Of a stretch of 9,934 nt of DNA, positions 1 through 6,923 are shown piece after piece (the stretch's first letter is position 1; each line of letters starts with the position of its first letter). The notes below the pieces were generated by a model. The model was not told the origin of the DNA. It saw only the letters and a list, made by a program, of their open reading frames with translations, and did not search any database. The stretch is from an uncultured bacterium (GTDB lineage: Bacteria; Cyanobacteriota; Vampirovibrionia; Gastranaerophilales; Gastranaerophilaceae). A program made the position numbers and the translations under genes. The DNA is taken from the NCBI GenBank assembly GCA_949288685.1, contig CASELB010000024.1, forward strand, positions 1 to 9,934, written 5' to 3'.

Positions 1-270
1 ACAGAAAGAACGTGTCACCCTGAATTTATTTCAGGGTCTAATACAAGTTCGCACGAGATGCTGAAACAAGTTCAGCAGGACAGAAAGAACGTGTCACCCT
101 GAATTTATTTCAGGGGCTAATACAAGTTCACACGAGATGCTGAAACAAATTCAGCATGACAGAAAGAACGTGTCACCCTGAATTTATTTCAGGGTCTAAT
201 ACAAGTTCGCACGAGATGCTGAAACAAGTTCAGCATGACAGAAACAAACATGTCACCCTGAATTTATTTC
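1..270. repeat. Tandem array of a 79-bp two-hairpin repeat (3 full units plus a partial)
   Basis: Units begin at 1, 80 and 159, each 79 bp, and a 33-bp partial unit begins at 238. Units 1 and 3 differ at one base, and unit 2 differs from unit 3 at three. Each unit holds two hairpins of the same design, an 8-bp stem with a 5-nt loop. In unit 1 the first is ACCCTGAA (17-24) with TTCAGGGT (30-37), and the second is ATGCTGAA (58-65) with the arm at 71-78, which is perfect (TTCAGCAT) in units 2 and 3. Open frames across the array are periodic repeat translations and are not taken as genes. The last partial unit ends at 270, the final base of the rmlB stop codon. No T-run follows the hairpins on the minus strand, so they are not canonical terminators, although they could protect or end the operon mRNA. 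Similar palindromic intergenic repeats occur in many bacteria (recalled, not searched). Confidence 0.93.
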
Positions 271-1256
271 TATTTACCCGCAGACAAAAATGCCCTTTGC
301 CCTGCCGAAATAAGCCAGTCCTTATTATTAACATACCAGCCAATAGTATCTTTTATTCCGTCCTCAAAATTAACCAACGGTTCCCAGCCCAGTTCCGAAC
401 ATATTTTTGTATTATCAATTGCATACCGCCTGTCATGACCGAGTCTGTCCTCTACATACTCTATCCGCTCTTCACCAAGCCCGAAATAATCCAGTATAAT
501 TCTTGCTATCTCAATATTTGTTTTTTCACAATGTCCGCCTATATTATAAACTTCACCGGCTCTGCCGTTTAACAAAACTTTTTCTATCGCGGAACAGTGG
601 TCATAAACGTACAGCCAGTCACGAACATTAAGCCCGTCACCATACAAAGGAATAGATTTGTCATTCATAATCCGCATAATAAAAAACGGTATAAGTTTTT
701 CCGGATACTGGTTAGGTCCGTAATTGTTGGAACACCTTGTAACACTTACCGGCAGCCCGTACGTTTTGAAAAACGAAAGAGCCAGCAAATCTGCCGATGC
801 TTTACTTGCAGAATACGGACTGTTAGGTAAAAGCGGCGATGTTTCCGTAAAAAATCCGTTTGAAATACTGCCGTATACCTCATCCGTTGAAATCTGTATA
901 AACCTTTTTCCGCCAGCTTTAAGCGCAGCATCAAGGAGGTTGAACGTTCCTTTAATATTTGTTTCTACAAATGCATCCGGCGATATTATACTCCTGTCTA
1001 CATGTGTTTGTGCCGCAAAATTAACCACATAGTCACATTCTTGCATTAAATCCCGCACAAGCAGACGATTACAAATATTACCGTGGAGAAACCTGTAATT
1101 AGGGGCATTTTCAACTTCCCGTAAATTATCCGGATTGCCTGCATATTCAAGGGCGTCAAGATTAATTATCATCCAATCAGGATGTTTTTGAAGAATAAAC
1201 TTTATAAAACAGCTTCCGATAAACCCTGCACCGCCTGTTACCAACAACACCTTCAT
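270..1256 (-). CDS. rmlB: dTDP-glucose 4,6-dehydratase RmlB
   Basis: Converts dTDP-glucose to dTDP-4-keto-6-deoxyglucose in the cytoplasm, the second step of dTDP-L-rhamnose synthesis and a branch point for other deoxysugars. The 328-residue protein is an extended short-chain dehydrogenase. It has the NAD-binding TGGAGFIGS at 7-15, the Thr-Asp-Glu catalytic group in STDEVYG (T124, D125, E126), and the YxxxK pair Y148/K152. The stretch at 173-190 (TRCSNNYGP then PEKLIP) is typical of RmlB. Length is within or slightly under the family range. The start ATG overlaps the rmlC stop as ATGA (1253-1256), with GAGGAGGT at 1264-1271 as ribosome binding site, so the two are probably translationally coupled. 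It is the last gene of the operon in this window, and its TAG stop uses one base shared with the repeat array. Function is secure; the sugar made at the end is not known. Confidence 0.95.
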   Translation of the reverse strand: MKVLLVTGGAGFIGSCFIKFILQKHPDWMIINLDALEYAGNPDNLREVENAPNYRFLHGNICNRLLVRDLMQECDYVVNFAAQTHVDRSIISPDAFVETNIKGTFNLLDAALKAGGKRFIQISTDEVYGSISNGFFTETSPLLPNSPYSASKASADLLALSFFKTYGLPVSVTRCSNNYGPNQYPEKLIPFFIMRIMNDKSIPLYGDGLNVRDWLYVYDHCSAIEKVLLNGRAGEVYNIGGHCEKTNIEIARIILDYFGLGEERIEYVEDRLGHDRRYAIDNTKICSELGWEPLVNFEDGIKDTIGWYVNNKDWLISAGQRAFLSAGK

Positions 1257-1798
1257 ACTAAAACCTCCTCCAAACGCGGAAGTGCCAAATCTTTGTCTGA
1301 CAAAACCGGTTCAAAATCAATGCCCCAGTCTATATCCAAATCTTTATCCGCCCAGAATATTCCGCAATCAGCATCAGGATTATACTCACAATCCGTCTTA
1401 TAAACCACCACAGCCTCTTTAGAAAGAGCTACAAACCCGTGTCCAAAGCCTTTCGGAATAAAAAGAGCATTTCCGTTTTCTTCTGATAATTCAACCCTGA
1501 TGAACTTTTTAAAAGTTTTTGATGCCGGTCGTAAATCAACCGCCACATCATAAATTTTACCATATACACACCTCACCAATTTTGCCTGTGCATAAGGTGT
1601 TTTCTGATAATGAATTCCCCTTAAAACCCCGTATTTTGAGACAGAACAATTGTCCTGAACAAAATCCGCCGGAATTCCTGCAGATTTAAACCCAGAAGAT
1701 TTATAAACCTCACTAAAAACCCCGCGTTTATCAGAAAAGATTTCAGGTTTAACAAGCATAACCCCGTCCAAACCGGAGTTTATAAATTCAAATGCCAT
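1253..1798 (-). CDS. rmlC: dTDP-4-dehydrorhamnose 3,5-epimerase RmlC
   Basis: Epimerises C3 and C5 of dTDP-4-keto-6-deoxyglucose, the product of the neighbouring RmlB, to dTDP-4-keto-L-rhamnose. The protein is a cupin of 181 residues, the usual family length. Visible active-site residues are H63 in LRGIHYQ (59-65), K73 and Y133, with VDLR at 87-90 and FIPKGFGHGF at 113-122. These numbers agree with the catalytic positions I recall for the Salmonella enzyme, which supports the start chosen here. A longer frame begins at 1843 but would add 15 residues foreign to the family and overlap ugd by 31 bp. The ATG at 1798 has AGGTGAA eight to nine bases upstream and lies 14 bp after the ugd stop. Its own stop overlaps the rmlB start by 4 bp. 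Confidence 0.93.
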   Translation of the reverse strand: MAFEFINSGLDGVMLVKPEIFSDKRGVFSEVYKSSGFKSAGIPADFVQDNCSVSKYGVLRGIHYQKTPYAQAKLVRCVYGKIYDVAVDLRPASKTFKKFIRVELSEENGNALFIPKGFGHGFVALSKEAVVVYKTDCEYNPDADCGIFWADKDLDIDWGIDFEPVLSDKDLALPRLEEVLV

Positions 1799-1812
1799 AT
1801 AAACTTCACCTA

Positions 1813-3117
1813 TTAGTAAACTTTCCCGACCTGATAATAACAAAAACCTTTTTGTATAAGCCTTGCCCCGTTATACTGGTTTCTGCCATCAAATATTACA
1901 GGATACCTCATCAATGTTTTTATCTTGTCAAAATCAGGACGTCTAAACTCATTCCATTCTGTCAACAACAACATTGCGTCAGCCCCTTTCAGCGCCACAT
2001 AAGCATTTTCTGTATAAATAATTTTATCGCCAAAAATCAACTTCGCACTATCAAACGCTTTGGGGTCATAGGCTTGAACTTTTGCACCGCGCTGCAGCAG
2101 GTCATTAATAATTGTAATCGCCGGTGCTTCACGCATATCATTAGTTTTAGGTTTAAATGCCAGCCCCCAAACGGCAATGGTTTGTCCGGTTAAATCCTCA
2201 CCGCAGTGTTTATGGATTTTATCAAGGAATATAAGCCGCTGTTTTTTATTAACATTATCCGCTGCCTGTATTAACTCATATCCGCACCCGTTATCTTTAG
2301 CGGTTTTTAAAAGCGCTTTAACGTCTTTCGGGAAACAACTTCCGCCATATCCGAGCCCGGGGAATAAGAATTGAGCTCCTATACGTTTGTCCGAGCACAT
2401 TCCAATCCTTACCATTTCTGCATCTGCGCCTACTTTTTCACAAATATTTGCAATCTCGTTTGCATAAGATATTTTTACGGCAAGAAACGCGTTAGCAGCA
2501 TACTTTGTCATTTCTGCAGATTTTACATCCATTATAATTACAGGGTTCCCGGTTCTCAAAAACGGAGAATATAACTCCTGCATAATATCCGTTGCACGTT
2601 GTGAATCAGAACCGATTATAACCCTGTCAGGCTTCAAGAAATCGTCTACTGCAGCACCTTGCTTTAAAAATTCAGGATTTGATACGACATCAAACTCTTC
2701 TCTTGTCTGTGATTTAATAATCTGCGTAACAGCCTCTGCCGTTCCTACGGGCACTGTCGATTTATCAACGATAACCTTATACCCGTTTAAAGCCTTGCCA
2801 ATCCCGCGCGCAACCTGATAAACATATTTTAAATCAGCAGAACCGTCTTCTCCCTGCGGAGTTCCGACCGCTATAAAACAAATTAAAGATTTTCTAACCG
2901 CGTCTTCCAAATCATCTGAAAAACTGAGTCTGTTTTCCGAAACATTTACCTTGATAAGTTCTTCTAATCCGGGTTCATAAATAGGAATAATACCGCGCTT
3001 TAATTGTTGTAATTTTTCTTTGTTATTATCAACACATATAACATCATTTCCCATTTCAGCAAGGCATGTACCTGCAACTAACCCCACATAACCTGTTCCG
3101 ATAACACAAACTTTCAT
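1813..3117 (-). CDS. ugd: UDP-glucose 6-dehydrogenase
   Basis: Oxidises UDP-glucose to UDP-glucuronate with two NAD+ in the cytoplasm. The 434-residue protein has the usual three-part architecture. The N-terminal Rossmann domain begins with VIGTGYVGL (5-13), VDKSTVPVG lies at 117-125, NPEFLKQG at 147-154 and EMTKYAANAF at 202-211. The catalytic cysteine C261 sits in GLGYGGSCFPKD (254-265). A C-terminal UDP-binding domain follows, with VWGLAFKP and the TNDMREAP segment. The product is the substrate of the decarboxylase encoded just upstream, so the pair makes UDP-xylose. The start ATG shares its A with the uxs stop (TAATG at 3115-3119), and AAGGAG (3126-3131) lies eight bases upstream. Full length, no anomalies. 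Confidence 0.96.
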   Translation of the reverse strand: MKVCVIGTGYVGLVAGTCLAEMGNDVICVDNNKEKLQQLKRGIIPIYEPGLEELIKVNVSENRLSFSDDLEDAVRKSLICFIAVGTPQGEDGSADLKYVYQVARGIGKALNGYKVIVDKSTVPVGTAEAVTQIIKSQTREEFDVVSNPEFLKQGAAVDDFLKPDRVIIGSDSQRATDIMQELYSPFLRTGNPVIIMDVKSAEMTKYAANAFLAVKISYANEIANICEKVGADAEMVRIGMCSDKRIGAQFLFPGLGYGGSCFPKDVKALLKTAKDNGCGYELIQAADNVNKKQRLIFLDKIHKHCGEDLTGQTIAVWGLAFKPKTNDMREAPAITIINDLLQRGAKVQAYDPKAFDSAKLIFGDKIIYTENAYVALKGADAMLLLTEWNEFRRPDFDKIKTLMRYPVIFDGRNQYNGARLIQKGFCYYQVGKVY

Positions 3118-4061
3118 TAATTAAACTCCTTAATCTTTTGCTCAAAATACTTGATAGTCTTTGCAAGTCCTTCTTCTACACTAACTTTCGGCTCCCAGTT
3201 GAGAATTCTTTTAGCTTCTGAAATATCCGGACGCCTGCGGCACGGATCATCCTTTGGAAGAGGTTTATAAACCAGTTTTGAATTGGAATTTGTCATTTTA
3301 ATAACAAGTTTTGCAAAATCCCCTATTGTAAACTCTGACGGATTACCAAGATTTACAGGTCCGATAAAATCCTGAGAATTATTCATCATCCGTATCATGC
3401 CTTCTACTAAATCAGAAACATAGCAGAATGAACGGGTTTGAGTACCGTCACCATAAATTGTAATGTCTTCGCCTTTGAGCGCCTGCACAATAAAATTAGA
3501 AACAACCCGCCCGTCATTCATATCCATATTTGGTCCATACGTATTAAATATACGAACAATCCTCGTATTAACACCGTTCTGACGGTGATAATCCATCATA
3601 AGAGTTTCCGCACAGCGCTTGCCTTCGTCATAACAACTTCTTATACCAATCGGATTAACATTTCCCCAATAACTTTCAACCTGCGGGTGTATAGCGGGAT
3701 CACCGTATACTTCGCTTGTGGACGCCTGCAAAATCACCGACTTACATCTCTTTGCAAGCCCGAGCATATTTATCATCCCGAGAACCGATGTTTTAATAGT
3801 CTTAATCGGATTATATTGATAATGCGGCGGACTTGCGGGACACGCAAGGTTATATATTTGGTCAACTTCCGCATAATACTCTTTTGTTATATCATGCCTT
3901 ACCAGTTCAAAATGGTCATTTGATAAGAGTTTTCTTATATTATCTTTGCAGCCGGTAAAAAAATTATCCAAACAAATTACATCATTCCCTTCATCAAGAA
4001 GTCTTTTGCATAAATGGCTGCCGATAAATCCGGCACCGCCTGTTACCAGTATTCTTTTCAT
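3117..4061 (-). CDS. uxs: UDP-glucuronate decarboxylase (UDP-xylose synthase)
   Basis: Extended short-chain dehydrogenase of 314 residues that converts UDP-glucuronate to UDP-xylose using tightly bound NAD+. It carries TGGAGFIGSH at 7-16, the family signature NLACPASPPHYQ at 71-82, STSEVYGDP at 114-122, and the catalytic Y144/K148 in CYDEGKR. IFNTYGPNM (171-179) and the RSFCYVSDL segment near 226-234 are also typical of UXS. The ACPASPPHYQ motif and the YDEGKR context separate it from GalE and RmlB, the other dehydrogenases of this fold in the operon. It follows galE after 15 bp with AGGGG about five bases before the ATG, and its stop overlaps the ugd start. Being next to ugd supports the two-step route UDP-glucose > UDP-glucuronate > UDP-xylose. 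Bifunctional ArnA-like activity is unlikely because there is no formyltransferase domain. Confidence 0.93.
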   Translation of the reverse strand: MKRILVTGGAGFIGSHLCKRLLDEGNDVICLDNFFTGCKDNIRKLLSNDHFELVRHDITKEYYAEVDQIYNLACPASPPHYQYNPIKTIKTSVLGMINMLGLAKRCKSVILQASTSEVYGDPAIHPQVESYWGNVNPIGIRSCYDEGKRCAETLMMDYHRQNGVNTRIVRIFNTYGPNMDMNDGRVVSNFIVQALKGEDITIYGDGTQTRSFCYVSDLVEGMIRMMNNSQDFIGPVNLGNPSEFTIGDFAKLVIKMTNSNSKLVYKPLPKDDPCRRRPDISEAKRILNWEPKVSVEEGLAKTIKYFEQKIKEFN

Positions 4062-4076
4062 TTATTCCCCTAATAA

Positions 4077-5096
4077 TTAACTGATTAATGTTGAATCAAG
4101 CATTGCATTAAGTTTCTTTTCCCACGTATAAGCAGATTGAATACTCTCCTGTAACGTACGTTCAGGTTTCCAACCCAGCGTATTTTTAATTTTATCGGCA
4201 TTTGCGTAAAGTTTAGCGGGATCCCCCGGTCTGCGTGAAACAGTTTCAACAGGTATTTCTTTGCCAATAACTTTTTCACATACTTCAAAAACTTTCTTTA
4301 CGCTGTCACCATGTTCTGTTCCGACGTTAAATACATCCGAACGGTTTTCTTTGCTCAGGTATGTATAAGCAAGAAAATGTGCCTGTGCAAGGTCTTCGAC
4401 ATTCACATAATCTCTTATACAAGTTCCGTCAATTGTTTCATAATCTCCGCCAAAGATTTTGAATGTTGAATCGTCGTCTTTAAGTGCAGATTTTAAAATA
4501 GTCGGAATAACATGGGTTTCCGGTTCATGCCACTCTCCGATTCTTGAGTCATGGTCGGCGCCGGCAACATTAAAATATCTAAGGCGTATAGATTTAAGCC
4601 CGTACGCTTTATCATAATCTTTCATAATTCTTTCAATCATAAGTTTCGATGCACCATAAGGGTTAATAGGAGCCTGCGGATGTTCTTCATCTATCGGAGT
4701 GTACTCCGGCTCGCCATACGTTGCACAGGTTGATGAAAATACTATTTTTTTACAATTATAATCTAGCATTGTATTAAGAAGGTTAAGCGTGCCGCAAACG
4801 TTATTATCGTAATATTTTCTGGGGTTAGTTACACTTTCATTAACCAGCGCAAATGCAGCAAAATGAATAACCGCGTCAATTTTATTGTTTGCAAAAACCG
4901 CATCAACATCACTAATATTCCGCAAATTTCCCTGTACAAACTTAACGGAAGCAGATATTTTCTGAAGTTCGTTAATTGTCTCTATATGCCCTGTTTCAAG
5001 GCTGTCAAATATAAGAATATCTTTTATACCGTTATTAAGGAAATTAATAACCGTATGACTCCCGATATATCCTGCTCCGCCGGTAATAAGTATCAT
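4077..5096 (-). CDS. galE: UDP-glucose 4-epimerase GalE
   Basis: Interconverts UDP-glucose and UDP-galactose in the cytoplasm with bound NAD+. The 339-residue protein has the usual length. It shows TGGAGYIGSH (5-14), the catalytic segment SSTCATYGEP (121-130), the Y147/K151 pair in PYGASK, and RYFNVAGAD (173-181) followed by the EWHEPETHVIP stretch typical of bacterial GalE. It is the first gene of the nucleotide-sugar operon. AAGGAG (5104-5109) lies seven bases upstream of the ATG, and a sigma70-like promoter lies at 5131-5159. With the genes downstream it draws UDP-glucose towards galactose, glucuronate and xylose donors, probably for a surface glycan. Specificity for N-acetylated substrates cannot be excluded from sequence alone. 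Confidence 0.95.
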   Translation of the reverse strand: MILITGGAGYIGSHTVINFLNNGIKDILIFDSLETGHIETINELQKISASVKFVQGNLRNISDVDAVFANNKIDAVIHFAAFALVNESVTNPRKYYDNNVCGTLNLLNTMLDYNCKKIVFSSTCATYGEPEYTPIDEEHPQAPINPYGASKLMIERIMKDYDKAYGLKSIRLRYFNVAGADHDSRIGEWHEPETHVIPTILKSALKDDDSTFKIFGGDYETIDGTCIRDYVNVEDLAQAHFLAYTYLSKENRSDVFNVGTEHGDSVKKVFEVCEKVIGKEIPVETVSRRPGDPAKLYANADKIKNTLGWKPERTLQESIQSAYTWEKKLNAMLDSTLIS

Positions 5097-5130
5097 ATCA
5101 ACTCTCCTTAAATGTTAGTTAACTCTCTAC

Positions 5131-5159
5131 ATAATCGCACAGTTAAAGGGGATTGTAAA
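5131..5159 (-). promoter_or_regulatory. Predicted sigma70-type promoter of the galE operon
   Basis: On the minus strand TTTACA (5159-5154) is followed, after a 17-bp spacer, by GATTAT (5136-5131). The match is 5/6 to the -35 and 4/6 to the -10 consensus. A start near 5124 would leave about 28 nt before the galE ATG, enough for the AAGGAG site. It is the only good promoter seen upstream of the five-gene operon. Confidence 0.6.
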
Positions 5160-5167
5160 GCATTAAA

Positions 5168-5196
5168 TTTAGAGAAAAAACACACAACTTTTTAAT
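5168..5196 (+). promoter_or_regulatory. Possible promoter of the merR pair
   Basis: TTTAGA (5168-5173) and TTTAAT (5191-5196) are separated by 17 bp, matching 4/6 and 5/6 of the consensus hexamers. A start near 5203 would give a leader of about 23 nt containing the merR ribosome site. The -35 overlaps TTTAGAG, which resembles one half of the dyad found upstream of the aldo/keto reductase gene and could allow autoregulation. It stands back to back with the galE promoter. The region is A+T-rich, so chance matches are likely. Confidence 0.35.
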
Positions 5197-5215
5197 TTTA
5201 TGTTACGATTGTTAT

Positions 5216-5220
5216 GGAGG
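5216..5220 (+). promoter_or_regulatory. Ribosome binding site that sets the merR start
   Basis: GGAGG lies five bases before the ATG at 5226. The in-frame ATG at 5214 overlaps this GGAGG and has no site of its own, so 5226 is the better start. It gives the usual MerR N-terminus MYTIKEVA. Confidence 0.85.
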
Positions 5221-5225
5221 TACAA

Positions 5226-5627
5226 ATGTACACAATCAAAGAAGTTGCAGAAAAAATGGATGTATCGGAACATACTTTAAGATTCTGGGCTAAGTCAGGC
5301 TTCTTTCCGTTCGTTACCAGAGATAAAAATAACAACCGACAGTTTTCTGAAACTGATTTGGAATGGGTCAAGATTGTAAAATGCCTCCGCGCTGTCGGAA
5401 CAGAAAACAAGGCAATTAAAAAATATATAGAACTTTGTATCATAGGAGATTCCACACTTAAGGAACGATATGAAATAATTAAAACAACCAAACAAAAAGT
5501 TCTGCAACAGGTGGAAAACCTTAACAAACAACTTGAAATGCTTAACTATAAAGAAAATTTTTACAGGTCAATAATAAAAAATCACCTCGAAGACTCCTGG
5601 AACCCGATGAATAAGTCTAAAGTATAA
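5226..5627 (+). CDS. MerR-family transcriptional regulator, AdhR/NmlR-like
   Basis: A 133-residue DNA-binding regulator of the small MerR class. The N-terminal winged helix-turn-helix spans roughly 2-45: TIKEVAEKMDVSEHTLRFW, then the wing NNNRQFSETDLEW. A dimerisation coiled coil of Lys/Gln/Glu-rich heptads follows at about 78-116. The segment WVKIVKCLRAVG (47-58) places a cysteine at 53, where aldehyde- and thiol-reactive AdhR/NmlR-type regulators carry theirs; a second cysteine is at 71. No metal-binding cysteine cluster of the MerR/CueR kind is seen at the C-terminus. Family members typically activate from operators lying between -35 and -10 elements spaced 19-20 bp apart. Such a site precedes the aldo/keto reductase operon (9526-9556), which is the likely target. 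The small gene at 5645 follows after 17 bp. The target and inducer are inferred. Confidence 0.88.
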   Translation: MYTIKEVAEKMDVSEHTLRFWAKSGFFPFVTRDKNNNRQFSETDLEWVKIVKCLRAVGTENKAIKKYIELCIIGDSTLKERYEIIKTTKQKVLQQVENLNKQLEMLNYKENFYRSIIKNHLEDSWNPMNKSKV

Positions 5628-5644
5628 AATAAAGGAACTAAATC

Positions 5645-5962
5645 ATGCTTATATCCAACATTACACAAAACAATACAACTACTCCAAACTTCCAAAAATT
5701 CTATAAAATAAACGGCGAAAATCACAAATTAAAATCAATAAAACATATTATTAATGAATCATTGCCTGACTCTGTCACATTTATAAAGAAAAAAAAGAAT
5801 AAACATACTCTTTTTATTCTTACAGAAGAGCATGCAGATAAGTTTTTAAATATAATACCGGAAAATCACTTTAGAGAATTATCTGCTAAACCTGAAAAGT
5901 TTTTGAAGGAAAAAGCCGAAAAACTTAAACAATCAAATATTTTTGAAAAACTCGGAATTTAA
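5645..5962 (+). CDS. Small protein of unknown function, cotranscribed with merR
   Basis: I do not recognise this 105-residue protein. It has a polar Asn/Thr/Gln-rich N-terminus (residues 3-16) ending in PNFQKF, a run of five lysines near 49-53, a short hydrophobic strand TLFILT around 55-60, and a Glu/Lys-rich helical C-terminus (about 77-101). It is basic, cysteine-free, and has no signal peptide or membrane segment, so it is probably cytoplasmic. AAGGA lies about eight bases before the ATG, and the gene follows merR by 17 bp, which supports a real, cotranscribed gene. Its TAA stop overlaps the tatC stop from the other strand (shared TTAA at 5959-5962). It might modulate the regulator or be unrelated; nothing in the sequence decides this. 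Confidence 0.7.
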   Translation: MLISNITQNNTTTPNFQKFYKINGENHKLKSIKHIINESLPDSVTFIKKKKNKHTLFILTEEHADKFLNIIPENHFRELSAKPEKFLKEKAEKLKQSNIFEKLGI

Positions 5963-6699
5963 TCATTTTTAGGTTCAATCAAAGACGCCGCTAACACGCC
6001 GGCTTCAAACAGGAGCCAAGTCGGAACGCCTAACATAAGTTGGCTTACAACATCAGGCGGGGTGAAAATCGCAGCGAGGATAAGTATACCTACGATAATA
6101 TACGGTCTTAAATTTCTAAGAGTCTCCACACTAACCAGCCCGAATTTTACTCCGGCAAGAACCGCAAGCGGAAATTGAAACATAATACCAAACGCAAGAA
6201 TCATACCAGATGCAAGATTCACAAAATTAGCCAGTCCTATTGTCGGCTCAAGAGTTTCACTCATAAATCCGACTGAAAAATTCATTACAAGCGGGAGTAT
6301 TAAAAATATACAAAATGCACATCCTGAAAGAAAAAGTATAACAAAAAGAATCATAAACCAGCCCAGAAACCTTTTTTCATGTTCATAAAGAGCCGGAAGA
6401 ACAAATTTTCTAACCTGATAAGCTATAACAGGGGAGGCAAAAATAAAAGCCAGCACAATACCTGCTTTTAATTGGATAATAAAAACCTCCATCGGTGAAA
6501 AATAATGAAGTTTAGGCAAATTATCCGGCATAGAAACAGCAACCAGCCAATCAATAAACTTTGGCGCCATATAAAATCCTAAAGGCGACAAAATAGCTAC
6601 TGCCAGAATTGAAGACAGCAGCATGCTCCTTAACGCTTCCAGATGAGCTATAAAAGACTGATTATCATCAATATCACTATTATTGTCTGACTTCTTCAT
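5959..6699 (-). CDS. tatC: Sec-independent protein translocase subunit TatC
   Basis: Core receptor of the twin-arginine translocase in the cytoplasmic membrane; it binds the RR signal of folded substrates. The 246-residue protein has six hydrophobic segments and the family motifs HLEALR (19-24), FSPMEVF (67-73), ASPVIAYQ (89-95), YEHEKR (105-110), FQFPL (174-178) and TPPDVVSQ (213-220). In the common HLxELR motif the second acidic position is alanine here (A22) and the preceding residue is glutamate. The frame can be extended to a TTG at 6744, but the ATG at 6699 gives the usual short cytoplasmic N-terminus and a 20-bp overlap with tatA. Its ribosome site is weak, suggesting translational coupling. 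It is the last gene of the redox operon and converges on the small gene at 5645-5962. Function is certain; the start is less so. Confidence 0.93.
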   Translation of the reverse strand: MKKSDNNSDIDDNQSFIAHLEALRSMLLSSILAVAILSPLGFYMAPKFIDWLVAVSMPDNLPKLHYFSPMEVFIIQLKAGIVLAFIFASPVIAYQVRKFVLPALYEHEKRFLGWFMILFVILFLSGCAFCIFLILPLVMNFSVGFMSETLEPTIGLANFVNLASGMILAFGIMFQFPLAVLAGVKFGLVSVETLRNLRPYIIVGILILAAIFTPPDVVSQLMLGVPTWLLFEAGVLAASLIEPKND

Positions 6700-6898
6700 C
6701 TTTTTTGGCTTCGGCTTCAGCCGCTCTTTGGGCACTTTCCGCAAGTTCCTGTGCTTCTTTTTTCAATGTATCCTTAGCGTTTTTAAATTCATAAGACGCT
6801 CTGCCAAGAGCCTTAGCAAGCTCCGGAATACGCTTTGAACCAAAAAGCAAAAGTATAACAATAAGAATTAAAAATATTTCAGTAAATCCGATAGACAT
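6680..6898 (-). CDS. tatA: Twin-arginine translocase pore subunit TatA (TatA/E type)
   Basis: A 72-residue membrane protein with one N-terminal hydrophobic helix (about 4-18), the hinge FGSKRIPELAKALGRA (about 19-34) and a charged amphipathic tail rich in Lys, Glu and Ala. The Phe-Gly hinge and short tail fit TatA/TatE rather than a long TatB. With no tatB in the window, this may be a two-component TatA-TatC system. The start is the ATG at 6898, preceded by AGGAGA (6903-6908). An upstream extension to 6952 would run into the end of the polyferredoxin gene and add residues foreign to TatA. It begins 25 bp after the polyferredoxin stop and overlaps tatC, so it belongs to the operon encoding two apparent Tat substrates. 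Confidence 0.93.
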   Translation of the reverse strand: MSIGFTEIFLILIVILLLFGSKRIPELAKALGRASYEFKNAKDTLKKEAQELAESAQRAAEAEAKKDEEVRQ

Positions 6899-6923
6899 AT
6901 CTTCTCCTATTTCATAATTAATA

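Noticed and set aside
17..37. Intrinsic terminator for the rmlB operon in the repeat hairpins
   Set aside because: The stems are only 8 bp, and no T-run follows on the minus strand, so the canonical signal is missing.
1..270. CRISPR array
   Set aside because: Whole 79-bp units repeat in tandem, with no unique spacers between conserved repeats and no cas genes.
156..572. 138-residue plus-strand open frame starting in the repeats
   Set aside because: Its first third is repeat translation and the rest is antisense to the clear rmlB gene. No ribosome site supports it.
1799..1843. 15-residue N-terminal extension of rmlC
   Set aside because: It would overlap ugd. The residue numbering of H63, K73 and Y133 and the AGGTGAA site favour the ATG at 1798.
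6700..6744. TTG start giving TatC 15 extra basic residues
   Set aside because: An ATG follows at 6699 and gives the usual N-terminal length. The extension lies inside tatA and has no clear ribosome site, though translational coupling leaves some doubt.
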